Assembly (NCBI GenBank): GCA_002803225.1
Contig: NXFV01001908.1
Span: forward strand, 85,397 to 149,396
Reading direction: 5' to 3'
Length of the DNA: 64,000 nucleotides
Source: Gamarada debralockiae
Lineage: Eukaryota; Ascomycota; Leotiomycetes; Helotiales; Hyphodiscaceae
Shown here: piece after piece, positions 34,050-44,779 of the stretch
How positions within the stretch are numbered: the first letter of the stretch is position 1
How the letters are laid out: every line of letters starts with the position of its first letter
The notes under the pieces: model-generated
Databases searched by the model: none
Told to the model about the DNA's origin: nothing
Seen by the model: only the letters and a program-made list of their open reading frames with translations
Made by a program: the position numbers and the translations under genes

Positions 34050-35438
34050 ATGAACTTCTACGACTTGGCCTTCATACTGCTAATATCAAGCTGTGCTGCA
34101 CTGACTTGGCGGCAATATTATAATGGAGAAGAATCACCAGAAAAGAAGTCACTCACGCGCGATCCTCCTACTCCTCGAGCGAAGGCCGAAGCAAGCAAAT
34201 TTACCCGGTTGTTTCTCACGGTGTACTGTCTAGTGATGGCATCGGATTGGCTTCAGGGTATGCACCATATCCAAAGTCATCTACTTCTTCCTAACAACTC
34301 TGCAGGTCCATACGTTTACAGCTTATACAAAGACCAATTCGGGCTCTCAGAGAGAATAGTCGCCCTACTCTTCACAACAGGTTTCCTCTCCGGCGGCATA
34401 TCAGGGTACTTCGTTGGACAATTCGCAGACAAATACGGGCGAAAGACAGCATGTCTAGTATTCTGCGTCAACTATTCGATAGCCTGCTTCTCGACCCTTG
34501 TTCCCAACGTCCTAGCCCTATTCTTCGGTCGAGTCTTCGGCGGCTTAAGTACAAGTCTGATGTTCAGTGCTTTCGAGAGCTGGATGGTCACCGAATATCA
34601 TAAGAGGCAGTTGGACCATGCTGGTACGAGCTTGAGCAGCATGTTTGGGATCATGACTACGATGAACAGCATTGTTGCTATTGTTTCTGGCGTTTTCAGT
34701 GAATGGCTGGTCCAAGTTACACACACGAAGAGAGCTCCATTCATGGCGAGTGCCGGTCTCCTATCGGTGGCATTCTGGATCATCTGGGGTTTCTGGAGCG
34801 AGAACTACGGCGACAGTCATCAGGGAGAAATGTCTGACAGTCCTGTCAAGAACACTCTCAAAACCGTCCTCACAGACAAACGCATTCTGACACTCGGCCT
34901 GGCATCTTGCTTCTTCGAAGGCTCAATGTACCTCTTCGTTTTCTTCTGGACGCCTGCTTTGAAAGATACTCAAATTCAACTCGGCAATGCCTTAATTCCC
35001 AGTTTGCCTCTCGGCATGATTTTTGCATGCTTCATGGGCTCAGTAATGCTGGGCTCCCTAGCCTTCAACTTGGTGGTCTCAAAATACCAGCTTATTTCCC
35101 ACGCTCGTCTCCTCACCATCATCTTCGCCACCGCCAGTATGAGTCTCCTTGTTACCGTCATAACAAAAGACGAAGCCATCACTTTCTGGAGCTTCTGCGT
35201 GTTTGAAGCTTGTGTTGGAGTGTATTGGCCCAGCGTGGGGTATTTGAAGGGCAGGATCATAGATGATGGGATTCGAGCAAGAGTTTACGGCATTTTGAGG
35301 ATTCCATTGAATGTATTTGTTGTGGTGGCGTTGAGCTTGATTAAAGAAGGGCCGGAATATAGGAATTTGGTGTTTATAACTTGTGGTGGCTTGTTAGTTT
35401 TGACTAGTGGGGTTTTCCATCACGTCGTCAGCGAATGA
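34050..35438 (+). CDS. MFSD5-type major facilitator transporter (molybdate-anion transporter family)
   Basis: The family (PF05631, MFS_5) includes human MFSD5 and algal MOT2, a molybdate importer. MNFYDLAFILLISSCAALTW provides the first transmembrane segment and is a better start than the Met 31 codons upstream. The conserved DWLQ-(G/A)PY-x-Y-x-LY motif is interrupted by a probable 48 nt intron (34258-34305, GTATGC to TGCAG). Splicing gives DWLQGPYVYSLYKDQFGLSE and 446 aa. The intron has no stop and is a multiple of three, so unspliced mRNA would insert 16 residues. Further signatures are GYFVGQFADKYGRKTACLVF and GRVFGGLSTSLMFSAFESW, then LFVFFWTPALKD. About twelve hydrophobic segments are visible. 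Substrate specificity is inferred from the family only. Confidence 0.88.
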   Translation: MNFYDLAFILLISSCAALTWRQYYNGEESPEKKSLTRDPPTPRAKAEASKFTRLFLTVYCLVMASDWLQGMHHIQSHLLLPNNSAGPYVYSLYKDQFGLSERIVALLFTTGFLSGGISGYFVGQFADKYGRKTACLVFCVNYSIACFSTLVPNVLALFFGRVFGGLSTSLMFSAFESWMVTEYHKRQLDHAGTSLSSMFGIMTTMNSIVAIVSGVFSEWLVQVTHTKRAPFMASAGLLSVAFWIIWGFWSENYGDSHQGEMSDSPVKNTLKTVLTDKRILTLGLASCFFEGSMYLFVFFWTPALKDTQIQLGNALIPSLPLGMIFACFMGSVMLGSLAFNLVVSKYQLISHARLLTIIFATASMSLLVTVITKDEAITFWSFCVFEACVGVYWPSVGYLKGRIIDDGIRARVYGILRIPLNVFVVVALSLIKEGPEYRNLVFITCGGLLVLTSGVFHHVVSE

Positions 35439-36644
35439 TGGCGATCTGATGAGTTGTATGGTATATGCTTGAGAATTCGGGAGTAATCTCCCAAGCTCAG
35501 CTGCAACATTAGCGTTGCGCAATTGTACTATTACAGTCTGGATGCAAATTTGTCTACCTTTGAACCGGGATGTACAAAGGCGTTCCAGGGCTCAGGCTTC
35601 TACGATTATGTCAAAACAAAGGGGATGCGGCCAGGATTGATGAAGGATTCAGTAAGGCTAAAGGCCCTCTTTGCTGTCGAAGAAGTTGGTCTCGCTCAGT
35701 CGTTCATTTCATTGACAGTACTAGGTGGTTAGGGAGTCCAAAGGAGTTCAGGCTGTTGACAGAGTGCATAGACAGCAAGAGGTCGATCGATCACAGAAAA
35801 TCGTTCGGCACAGATAAACTTGCCATTTTTAAATTTATGAAAAAGAAGAAGCAAGCTTGTTGATGTTCACTTTGCTTTGTGTTTCTTGTAGCACTATCTA
35901 TAAGCCACACTTTCCCCCAGAGAAAACAGAGTCTACAAAGCTAAGCGAGTGAGCCCCTTTTCAGTTTTGAATAGGAACAATCACTTTCTCTAGTTGAACG
36001 ACTGACCTAGACTCCGACCATCTCTTAAGAAAACGCTAAATATTCATGAGGACAAGTTTGAGCGATCAAAACCGAAGTTGAAGAGAGGGACTATGACAAC
36101 GTCTTGCTACAGTTCGTGACAGAAGCAGAACAACAGTTCTGGTTGTCATATTCTTGAAGTTCATTGATGCCAAGTTTCTATTCTCAGCGAGGAATTCTGA
36201 AAGAACGATGAATTGACGGTCACAGTACTGTCCCCAACAGTAAAGGCCCCGACAGCGACATGTCAATCCAAGTTTGTACACAGTTTCATGGTTCATGACG
36301 TCCTTTTCAAACTACAGAAGATGATACGTGGCGCTGTTGGAGGAGGGAACAGAATTGAGTGGGCAAGGCCAGAGCATCCAGAACCAATCTCGAGTTATTG
36401 GTAGTTCTCCTTCTCAACTTGCCAACTTCAGCCTTGTTACTTATATCTGCAGAGCCAAATCGGGGATTGACAGAAAACACAAGATTGGTTTCCTTTCTAT
36501 CTCGTTCACCCGCCACTCTACCCCCCTAGAAGCAGTTGAGAAGAGTTGATTATTCTTAATTCACCGATCTGATCCTAGCGCACCGCTATGAACCAACGCA
36601 AAGCTCGCCGGATTTGTCCGTGCCTTAATACTCCATGTCGAAAC
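35439..36644. other. Intergenic stretch, 1.2 kb
   Basis: Between the MFS gene and the small membrane-protein ORF. Only short frames without motifs. The right part may be the 3' UTR of the UBC8 transcript. Confidence 0.5.
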
Positions 36645-36797
36645 CTATCCATTCCATAATACCCTACCATAAACAAGCCAAGCTATGAAAACACCGATAC
36701 TGTATGCGAAATGAAACCCCAGATCTGGCCCATACGTCGTCAGGTCCAGTCCCTGACTTCCCAGAAGTTGCTGGCTGACATATGGATACCTAGACAT
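36645..36797 (-). CDS. Small single-span membrane protein ORF (50 aa) directly after UBC8
   Basis: A 50-codon frame on the minus strand, ATG at 36795-36797 and TAG at 36645-36647. Its ATG lies 2 nt after the UBC8 stop (TAA, GC, ATG). The protein begins MSRYPYVSQQLLGSQG, has a polar stretch with TTYGPDL, then one clear hydrophobic segment (GFHFAYSIGVFIAWLVYG) and a short basic end (RVLWNG). Its composition looks like a genuine single-pass or tail-anchored protein of the mitochondrial or ER membrane rather than a random frame. I do not recognise the family. The 2 nt gap leaves no room for its own promoter, so if translated it is probably on the UBC8 mRNA, by reinitiation after the UBC8 stop, or from an alternative transcript. 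It could still be a chance frame in the 3' UTR. Confidence 0.5.
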   Translation of the reverse strand: MSRYPYVSQQLLGSQGLDLTTYGPDLGFHFAYSIGVFIAWLVYGRVLWNG

Positions 36798-36799
36798 GC

Positions 36800-37821
36800 T
36801 TAAACTTCCTCCATTTGCCCTGCTGGCTCCTCGTCCTCGTCATCCCCAAAGCTTCCCACTGAAGACATGTCATCTTCGTCATCTGACTCGGCTCCAGCTT
36901 CGTCTGCGGCATCTTTGCTGGCGTATTTCGCAACATACTCTGTATCTGCTTAGCAAGCAGTCCCAACACGGTCCGAGAGAGCGTCACTCACCCTTTACTT
37001 TGGCCTCATAGCTTTTTGGTTCTCGCATGAGTAGCGCCGCAGCCTCGCCATTCAACGGATCGGTAGGGTTTGGATATCGGAGGAGTTGTGGAAGGAAGAC
37101 TTCGAAAATGTTGATCATATCGAACATAGGGGACCAGGTTTGGTTAATGACATCGAGACAGACGGAACCGGATCTATTCTGGGGTTAGTTTTCGATGTGT
37201 CGATGGGGGAAGAACGTACAACTCGTCGATATTGGGGTGGAAGATTCGGTTGACGAAGCCGATGCTTGGTGATTTGTAGGGGTATTGATCGGGCAGCTCA
37301 ACGTGAACCTTCCATAATCCTCCTTGGAATGGTGCTGTACTTCATCAGGATTCAGTCCAACTTGTGTCTCGGGAAATACACACTCTCTTCGGGGCCCTTG
37401 AAGCGAACGTAAAATTCCTGCCTATGTACCTTTGTATGAGCTGTCCGCCCGGATGATTCGTGGGAAGCGGGGAAAAACGTACACTGAAAACCGAGGCACA
37501 TTAGCAGCTAGTCAACAGGACTCTCGCGGAATTGTATGACTTACTATTATCATTCACCAGAGTGACTTCATAGTCGCTCATGAGCCTACCCCAAAGTAAG
37601 TGTTGGCCCGAGAGATTGGTCGCGTGGAACGTGGCAAGCATACATTCTAAACAGTCATTGTCGTCAGCAAAAGTTCTCTCCCGAATCTGCAAGCAAACAT
37701 ATAGTGACTTGACTTACTTCATAACCTACAATGGGAGATTCCAGTCAGTCACCTCCTATGTACCCGAGGCCGAGTAGAATTCACTCACATCAGTCTCGAT
37801 TCGACGTCGAGGACTAGACAT
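36800..37821 (-). CDS. ubc8: Ubiquitin-conjugating enzyme E2, UBC8/UBE2H type
   Basis: E2 that works with the GID/CTLH E3 ligase; in yeast it drives the glucose-induced degradation of gluconeogenic enzymes such as fructose-1,6-bisphosphatase. Several small exons are split by short introns. The start [11 protein letters not shown] is at 37811-37821. Then come [13 protein letters not shown], a segment of the E2 core and HPNIDE. The active-site segment is [14 protein letters not shown], with the catalytic Cys. [19 protein letters not shown] and [16 protein letters not shown] follow. The acidic tail ([20 protein letters not shown]) is the hallmark of the UBC8/UBE2H branch. Length is about 185 aa, as expected. 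The stop TAA (36800-36802) is immediately followed by a small ORF. PEPCK, another gluconeogenic enzyme in the window, is a known GID substrate in yeast. It is divergent from PanB across 839 bp. Confidence 0.92.
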
Positions 37822-38660
37822 CTTGGCCCGCCTTTGTTATATTTCTTTTTATGTGCGCACGCGCCACGGTTATTCGAGATGGCTTATAGGTTCTTCGGAA
37901 AGGTTTCTACTAGTTGTGGGAAGTAGAGGGGCTTGAGGTTGTGTAAGTATTGAGAGGTGGTTTGAAGTGGAGGAAGTGGTCACTAGAAAGCAGTTGGTCT
38001 TATCGCGAGGATCTTTATCGGAACCGGCATGAGTTGGCTATTCTTCTTTCGGCGATTGCTGTGATTTTAGAGAGGGAGTCAGAAATGCTAAAGAGCGGAT
38101 TGGTATTGGTTTGTTGAATTGTTCATTCCGATATTACTCCCTTAATACGTGGCAGACTTATACCTAGACAAAATAAGTATGTCATGAGGTACCCCATTCA
38201 AGTGGATTGATCACCTGGGTTTGCTCAGGTACCAAGACCGGGCACAAAGGTTCCTGCTAATAAACTATGACTGCGCCCAAAAAGCAACTGAAACAGGATT
38301 TACCTTTGTGCCTAACAAGCAAGTGGTATTGGCAATAGTTGAAAAGCAATGAGCCATTCAAAAAAATTTGAAAGACAGGAAGTGAAAGAGAACAGAGAGT
38401 AGAAACTCGTGATTACTTTACGGAAAGAAGGCATCGGCTACCTAGCCTTGCATGGACTCCCCGTGGCGCCCGGTCAGCCTCGGGCGTCGGTGCAAAAGGC
38501 AGTGAGGCAGTATCAAAACTTCACCGTTGCTACCATCACGACCTCGACAAAAACCATTTCTCAGCAGAATAATGGCGATCCATCCTTCTTGGTTGAGTCA
38601 TACTGCTAAAAGCCATCATCCATCAACATTTGAAAGCGACAACGACCACGCTTTTCCGCC
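37822..38660. promoter_or_regulatory. Divergent promoter between UBC8 and PanB
   Basis: 839 bp between divergent starts, with no gene recognised. The part before PanB includes short open frames such as one at 38409-38609, without motifs. No specific factor site is claimed. Confidence 0.35.
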
Positions 38661-39748
38661 ATGTCAACGGCATACTCTATCGTGAAGGGGTCTCGTGCCT
38701 TATTGACACAGTTCTTGCGACCTGCTTCTTTCGCCGTCAAGCCCTTGCTGTCGCAATGTCAGACTCGATACAGCTCGCATTCGCCTATGGGCTCCCCTTC
38801 TCCGAACCAGCGCAAGAAGGTCACTCTCAATTCCCTGCGGTCGATGTATAAGAAGGGAGAACCCATAACCATGATCACGGCCCATGATTTTCCTAGCGGA
38901 CATGTCGGTGATGCCGCTGGCATGGAAATGGTGCTCGTGGGGGACAGTCTGGCTATGGTAGCCTTGGGAATGGATGACACGAGTGAAGTGCTTGTAGAGG
39001 AAATGTTACTTCATTGTCGCTCGGTATCTAGAGCAGCAAAGACTGCCTTCACAGTAAGCACACCTGCCCTCCAGTCAAAAAGCCAAGCTAACCCTCCTTT
39101 CCTCAGGTCGGAGATTTGCCCATGGGATCCTACGAGATCAGCCCCGAACAAGCCTTGGAAACCGCCATCCGATTCATCAAGCAAGGCCGAGTCCAAAGCA
39201 TCAAACTAGAAGGCGGGGCAGAGATGGCTCCCACGATAAAGAAGATCACATCCGCCGGCATCCCAGTCCTAGGCCATGTCGGACTCACTCCACAAAGACA
39301 AAACGCACTTGGTGGCTTTCGAGTTCAAGGGAAGACATCTGCGGGTGCTATGAAGGTGCTCGAAGACGCTCTGGCGGTCCAAGAAGCCGGGTGTTTTGCA
39401 ATTGTTCTCGAGGCTGTCCCTCAGGAGGTTGCAACCTTGATCACGAAGAAGCTTTCTATTCCAACCATCGGTATCGGTGCTGGAAATGGTTGCTCTGGCC
39501 AAGTGCTGGTCCAGATCGACATGACCGGCAACTTTCCCCCGGGACGCTTCCTCCCCAAATTCGTCAAGAAGTATGGTGATGTTTGGGGTGAAAGCATGAA
39601 AGCAATTGAGGCGTATAGAGATGAGACCAAGAGCCGTGCATATCCTGCACCTGAACATATATATCCGATTCCAAAGGAGGAACTTGAAGCTTTTGAACAT
39701 ATGTTGGATGCAAAGAAGGAGCCGGCAGCCTTGTCCTCGGTGTTATGA
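38661..39748 (+). CDS. panB: Ketopantoate hydroxymethyltransferase (PanB), mitochondrial
   Basis: First committed enzyme of pantothenate (vitamin B5/CoA) synthesis; it transfers a hydroxymethyl group from 5,10-methylene-THF to alpha-ketoisovalerate. Two exons (38661-39053, 39107-39748) give 344 aa. The amino terminus (MSTAYSIVKGSRALLTQFLR, then RYSSHS) is basic and hydroxylated with no acidic residue, a probable mitochondrial presequence. The TIM-barrel core has KGEPITMITAHDFPSGHVGD, MVLVGDSLAMVALGMDDT, then GDLPMGSYEISPEQALETA, AGIPVLGHVGLTPQ and a conserved VLEAVPQEVA, with TIGIGAGNGCSGQVLVQIDM. Length and order agree with the family. The stop is 89 bp from the convergent ATG12 gene. Alternative internal Met codons exist but would remove the targeting leader. 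Confidence 0.95.
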
Positions 39749-39837
39749 ATGATGGCGTTATTGGAATTTTTGAGAGCGATTTAGCGAATGTGTAGCCAAC
39801 ACTAGACAGTAGATAGTAATCTGTCGTCCTATATATT

Positions 39838-40354
39838 TCATCCAAAAGCCGGAGTCATCGAATATGTGACGATAAGTTGGTCCTTCGAGTCCTTGAAGCA
39901 CTGTCCCATAACATCAGTCCACATCCATAATTCACTAGCCATCCCAAATCCCTTCAGAGAACAACACACTCACCCTATGTAAATTCCCCACAACCTCATC
40001 CAGCGCAGGTGCAAAGCTAGAATTAACATACAAAAACACACTATCCATCGGCCCCACCTTCAACGTCTTCCTGAGATACGCAACGACCTGCTCAAACCTC
40101 TGGGTGCTTGAGATCTTGCACACCTGTCTATCAAGAGCAGGCGCACTGCCGACAGCTTTGAAGCGCACATTGATCTTTGCAGTGGGGAAGTTTCCAGCTG
40201 CAGAGAGCGCGGATGCAGCGTCGCGGGGTAAGGCGGTCAGAATCATTGATGAGGCCAGCGTGAGAGGCAGGTCGGTGTCGTTGAATTCGGAATCAGGAAT
40301 TGCAGGGGAGGGATCGGAGGGAGAGGGTGTGTGAGAGGGGCTCGGGATCGACAT
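39838..40354 (-). CDS. atg12: Autophagy ubiquitin-like protein ATG12
   Basis: Two exons on the minus strand (39974-40354 and 39838-39900) encode 147 aa. ATG12 is conjugated by its carboxy-terminal Gly to ATG5 and forms the E3-like ATG12-ATG5-ATG16 complex that lipidates ATG8 at the phagophore. After a Ser/Pro/Asp-rich disordered start, the ubiquitin fold runs from [20 protein letters not shown] through [16 protein letters not shown] to [20 protein letters not shown]. The second exon gives [20 protein letters not shown] and then the stop, so the essential terminal Gly and the preceding F are present. The intron between them (39901-39973) is small. Read-through past the intron would yield a different end (a stop after WDG) and lose the TPAFG tail. 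It is tandem with ICP55 (229 bp between). Confidence 0.95.
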
Positions 40355-40583
40355 TTTGAAGGTATCGTAATGGGTCTGAAGGCTTTAATGTTGGTTGTTG
40401 GAGGTTCTGCGGTGTAAGGTTGTGCAAAGAATGACGCGAGGTTGACGAGGCTGCGACTTTTTGAAGTCGCGTAGATTCCAGGCTAAACATGTGATAACGT
40501 CGAGTGACAACGACCAACAGCCAAGTGAATGATTATATTTACGGTGGATTCTTTATGTACATCTATAACACATGTATTAATTA

Positions 40584-42199
40584 TCAGTCACGCAATGCCT
40601 CAATATCCACAACCTCTTTGACAGCTTCTGTCGTCAGGATCAGAGGTGAATCATCCTGGACACAAACACTGTCCTCTATTCGGATGCCAATACCTCTGAA
40701 ATGCTCTGGCCAGCGCTCATCATCCGGAACGTATATTCCTGGCTCGACTGTAACACAATGACCAGCTTTGAGTGGTACAGAGCGTGGATATCCAGGACAA
40801 TCATGGACATCCAACCCAATATAATGACCAACATGATGTGGGAATAGAACATCAAGAGCGCTCCCTGACATGTCAAAGCCAAGCTGTTTAAGTGCATCCT
40901 TCAGTCCATGCTCAGTGACTTGATGGATTTTATCCAAAGTCATATTCGAGCTCTCCCTACATAATGAAATGCTAGTCCGTTGGACTTGTAGGATCGCTTC
41001 ATAGAGATCTCGTTGAGGATCCGAGAATTTGCCTGTCACAGGCCAAGTCCTGGTGATATCTGCAATGTATCCTCCATACTCCCCTCCGGCATCTACCAAG
41101 ACCATTTCACCGTCCTGGAGAACATCGTTGTTGCGTACATAATGTATGCTTAAAGCGTTCTTCCCACCGGCAATAACTGGAATATATGCGGTGGCCTCAC
41201 AACCTCCAATCCTGAAATCAAAGTCCAGGAATGCTCCTAGGTCTTTCTCCTTCGTCCATTGTTTCCGCATAGCGTTGGTGAAAGCTCTTCCTGATATCTT
41301 CCCAGCCATACGCATGTTTGTAATCTCTGCCTCGCTCTTGATAACTCTTATTTCGTTCATCAGCGGCTTCAACGGCTTGACTTTGCTATCCTTGATCATC
41401 CTTTGGAAATCGTTCGGAGGTGCATCTTGATTCCTGAAAAACAGTCCAAATCCAGAGCACTTCGCTATGTCTGTATAAACTTCGCTGGCTCCTGCTATAA
41501 GGGGCGGAAGGAGTTTGTGTAAATTGTTTATATCTCCAGACTGTCCCAATATCAGCAAAAGTCAAACCCACCCCTGGAAGATAGACGGACCTCATCTGCA
41601 TTGAACACATCCAGAGCAGCTTGTTCCCCAGATCGAGCACCATCCCACTGTTCTGCCTTGGCATCCTTTGGTCGGAGAAAGAGGTGGAAGTTGTAATCGT
41701 TGAAAGATCCAACTTTTTGTATGACCGCCACTGCTTCTGGCTCATTGAATCCTGTCACGTACAGGAAGTTTGGTTCTTGATGAAATTCATAGAACACGGC
41801 CCCTGATCGGTATTTCGTGTCGGACGATGCCAGTATTGCAATTCCATTTTCAGGAAGACTTGCTGCAAGCTTTGCGCGTCGATCTGCGTATTCTTGGGCA
41901 GTTATTCCAGGTGTGACTTGATTTCCAATTAGCTGTCGTATGGGTATAAGCTGCTATCGCCCACCTTCTCCAGCTCTCAACAGATGCGGATGAGTCTCAT
42001 GGACCGGTTGCCCGAATTGTAGGTCTGCTGCTGAAACTGTGGCATAGTTTCTTCTTGATTGTGGTACGGCATGCGCTGTTCTGCATCGCTCTATTTTCTG
42101 ATGTCTCGTCCTTGACGCAAGTCCCTGGAACTGACATTTGGGCTCGGATGATGTGATTGCCTTCTGCAATTGCCGTATTACAGATCCCCTGGGCTTCAT
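40584..42199 (-). CDS. icp55: Intermediate cleaving peptidase 55, mitochondrial aminopeptidase P
   Basis: Icp55 removes one residue from mitochondrial proteins after the matrix processing peptidase, stabilising them. The gene has about four exons. The start MKPRGSVIRQLQKAITSSEP is basic, and RRNYATVSAADLQFGQPVHE follows, where RNYA looks like the processing site. The creatinase-like amino-terminal domain has VTPGITAQEYADRRAKLAAS and EPNFLYVTGFNEPEAVAVIQ. The pita-bread M24B domain shows metal-binding DAGGEYGGYIADITRTWP (two Asp), then PHHVGHYIGLDVHDCP (His), VEPGIYVPDDE (Glu) and GIRIEDSVCV (Glu), so the dimetal site is complete. The length, about 500 aa, is as expected. It is divergent from DBF4 (379 bp). 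Confidence 0.92.
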
Positions 42200-42578
42200 A
42201 TTAAGATTTAAAATGCATTCAAAGCAACGTAAAACTAATGTAAGTCCACTACTATTTTCAAGGGGCTTTCGCTTAGTAATCCGTTGCTGTGAGAAGCTGA
42301 GGTCGCGTCTTGTGGTGGGTCCAAGCTTCTGCTTGGTTTGTTATGCCTCCATCAACACCAAGTCCAAACATTTCAAGGTACCAGCATTATCTCCAGCACA
42401 CTCGTTGACCTGTGCACGCGCGACGTTTGTTGTACTGTCAATTCAAGAATACTATAATCTTTCCATATGCCTCTTTAATCTGAGCTCCAGCTGGACTATC
42501 GTTTCCAGCAGTCGCGTGCTGCAAACCCCACCACTCCTTCGAAGTCTCTGGCTGCCAGAGTATTGACTGTACCTTCTT
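42200..42578. promoter_or_regulatory. Divergent promoter between ICP55 and DBF4
   Basis: 379 bp between divergent starts. It contains the ACGCGCGACG of about 42415-42424, close to the MCB element ACGCGT used by G1/S regulators, about 155 bp before the DBF4 start; the match is imperfect. Confidence 0.3.
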
Positions 42579-44779
42579 ATGGCAGCAGTATCAATATCAC
42601 CGTTGCCGCACTCTCTATCCAGCATGTCAAGTCGACGAGTGCCTCTCTCCAGCAATCCCAATGCCGCCAATTCGCCTTACAGAGCTGTGGCCGCAGCTGC
42701 GTCGAAGCAAAAGCGGTCCTATGCCACGATACAACGCGAAGAAAGCTACGGACAACCACCGCCGACTAAGAAGCAGATGCTAGATACCCATCACACTTTG
42801 AGAACACCTCCACGTCAACAAAACACTCAATCCTCTGCCGAGGGTAGAGTGTTTACTCGGAAGTCCAATTCTTCACAACAGTCTGTATTCGAACGGAAAC
42901 TCGTGGCCGCTCGGGAGAGAGAGAGACCTGTTCAGCAGACCGTCACAAAGGCGGAAAAGACATCCGAGGAGAACTTAGACTCCATAAGAGCATGGCAAAA
43001 ACACACAAGGCGGTCATTCCCAAAGTTCGTCTTTTATTTTGAGAGCGGATCTGAGGATGCTCGTCACAAGTGTACTAAGCAGGTCATTGCTCTCGGTGCA
43101 GTAAGTCCCACTTATAGTTATACCTATGGGTCATGTTTCAATGCTAATGTTGCCTCAGCGCGAGGAAAAATTCTTCTCGAACGCGGTCACACATGTTATA
43201 ACTACTCGACCCATACCTCCCGAACTTGGCAGCACTCCAACAGAGGCTGTCACTTCCTCAACCAATGGTTCTCAATCACAGAACAGCCAGCCTCAAACTA
43301 TCAACCCATCGTTGTTGGATCGATCTTCCGAGCCTGCCAACCCGGAGTCATTTGGAGCAAAAGGGAAATTCACATTTGATGTACCAATGAACAAAAGGTT
43401 GGCTCCACATGGACATGATGGAGAGATCAAACGACAACAAGGCCGCAATGCAGATGTGCTACATCGGGCACGAGAGCTTGGAATGAAGATATGGGCAATG
43501 GAAAAACTACAACGAATGATGACGACCATGTTTGATACGGATACGGGCTCTGGAGTGGCCCATGGACATAATACTCGCAGTAATACGGTACATGGGAGCG
43601 TCGCGGCACCTCGAGCCAATCGTGAGGCCGACCTGTCCCAACTTTTGCGAAATGAACGAATCAACGGACCGTCCGATAGAGATCCTACCGTTGCAACGAA
43701 AGACTTGACCCTTTTTAAAGGTCCTTTCATCTACATTCACGACATTGACGAAAAGCAAAAACCAATCATGGTAAGAGAGTATGCGAAGGTTGCACATAAA
43801 GAAGATGGAGATTGGCCCCAGTTCCGAAGTGTTGCCAATGGAAAGTGCCCATTTGTGGAAGAGGTTGACTACAGCCGGCGGGAAGCAGAAAAGGAGAAAG
43901 AGCTACTTCGGCTTCAGAGACAGCAAGAGAAGGAGAAAATGATGGTTCCAAGAACCAGAGCAGCAACCGAAGCAGCCAAGATGCAACCGCCACGCGCAGT
44001 CGGTAACAAACGACCACTTACTGAGATGGATGGCGGATCAAACCGCTCTTTCACTGTTTCCACCAAGCAGGACAATCCGTTCAATCCAAGAGAGAGATCC
44101 GTCCAGACAGATACCGAACCTTCGTCAAGAGGAATGCAGAACGCATTTGTTAGTCGCGCTGGGCAAGGACGTCTTTTCGGAGGAGAGCCTGTTGCATCAG
44201 GGGTTCAACCATCAAACATCACTTCAGCCATTCGTTCCCAGATGATTTCTTCTACGACAGCACAGCCAGGAGCCAAAGTCGGGACAAGCAAGGAAGTTCA
44301 TGGGTTGCAGAGGAAGGTCTTGGAGAAGAACAGTGGTGGACCTGCCTCGTACGGGGGCTTGACCAGTTCACACCGCATGACGGACATCGCCGCTGCTGCT
44401 AGGGAAGAGAGCAACAGACCCACGAAGAGGAAAGGACAGGACAAGCTTGCTCTGATCGAAGAAGATGTCAATCCATCTGAGGCAGAAGAAATTGCAAGGA
44501 GAGCTGAGGCTACTCGTAAAGCCAAGACTGTCCAGCAGAGGAAGCTCGAGAAACCAGACCCGAAACCTGGTTACTGCGAAAACTGCCAGGACAAGTTTGA
44601 GGATTTCGAGGAGGTAAGCTTTCCTCATCATTGGTTTACTTGGCCGCTCTAATATATGATAGCACATCTTGTCTCGCAAGCATCGAAGATTCGCAGAGAA
44701 GGCAGAAAATTGGAAGGAACTCGATGCGCTGCTAAACCAACTTGCTCGTCCTATCCGTGAAGTGGAAGAAAATTACTAA
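42579..44779 (+). CDS. dbf4: DBF4/Dfp1-like regulatory subunit of the Cdc7 (DDK) kinase
   Basis: Activates the Cdc7-type kinase that phosphorylates MCM proteins and fires replication origins. Three exons: 42579 to about 43099, then about 43159-44613, and about 44664-44779. The amino terminus MAAVSISPLPHSLSSMSSRR is basic; a second start at 42624 (MSSRRVPLSSN) is also plausible. A BRCT-like motif N starts around RSFPKFVFYFESGSEDARHK and continues in exon 2 as REEKFFSNAVTHVITTRPIP. Motif M includes FIYIHDIDEKQKPIMVREYA with WPQFRSVANGKCPF. The carboxy-terminal DBF zinc finger reads PGYCENCQDKFEDFEE, joined across the last intron to HILSRKHRRFA, giving the C-x2-C and H-x5-H ligands. The tail ends ARPIREVEENY. 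The total is about 690 aa. Confidence 0.88.
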
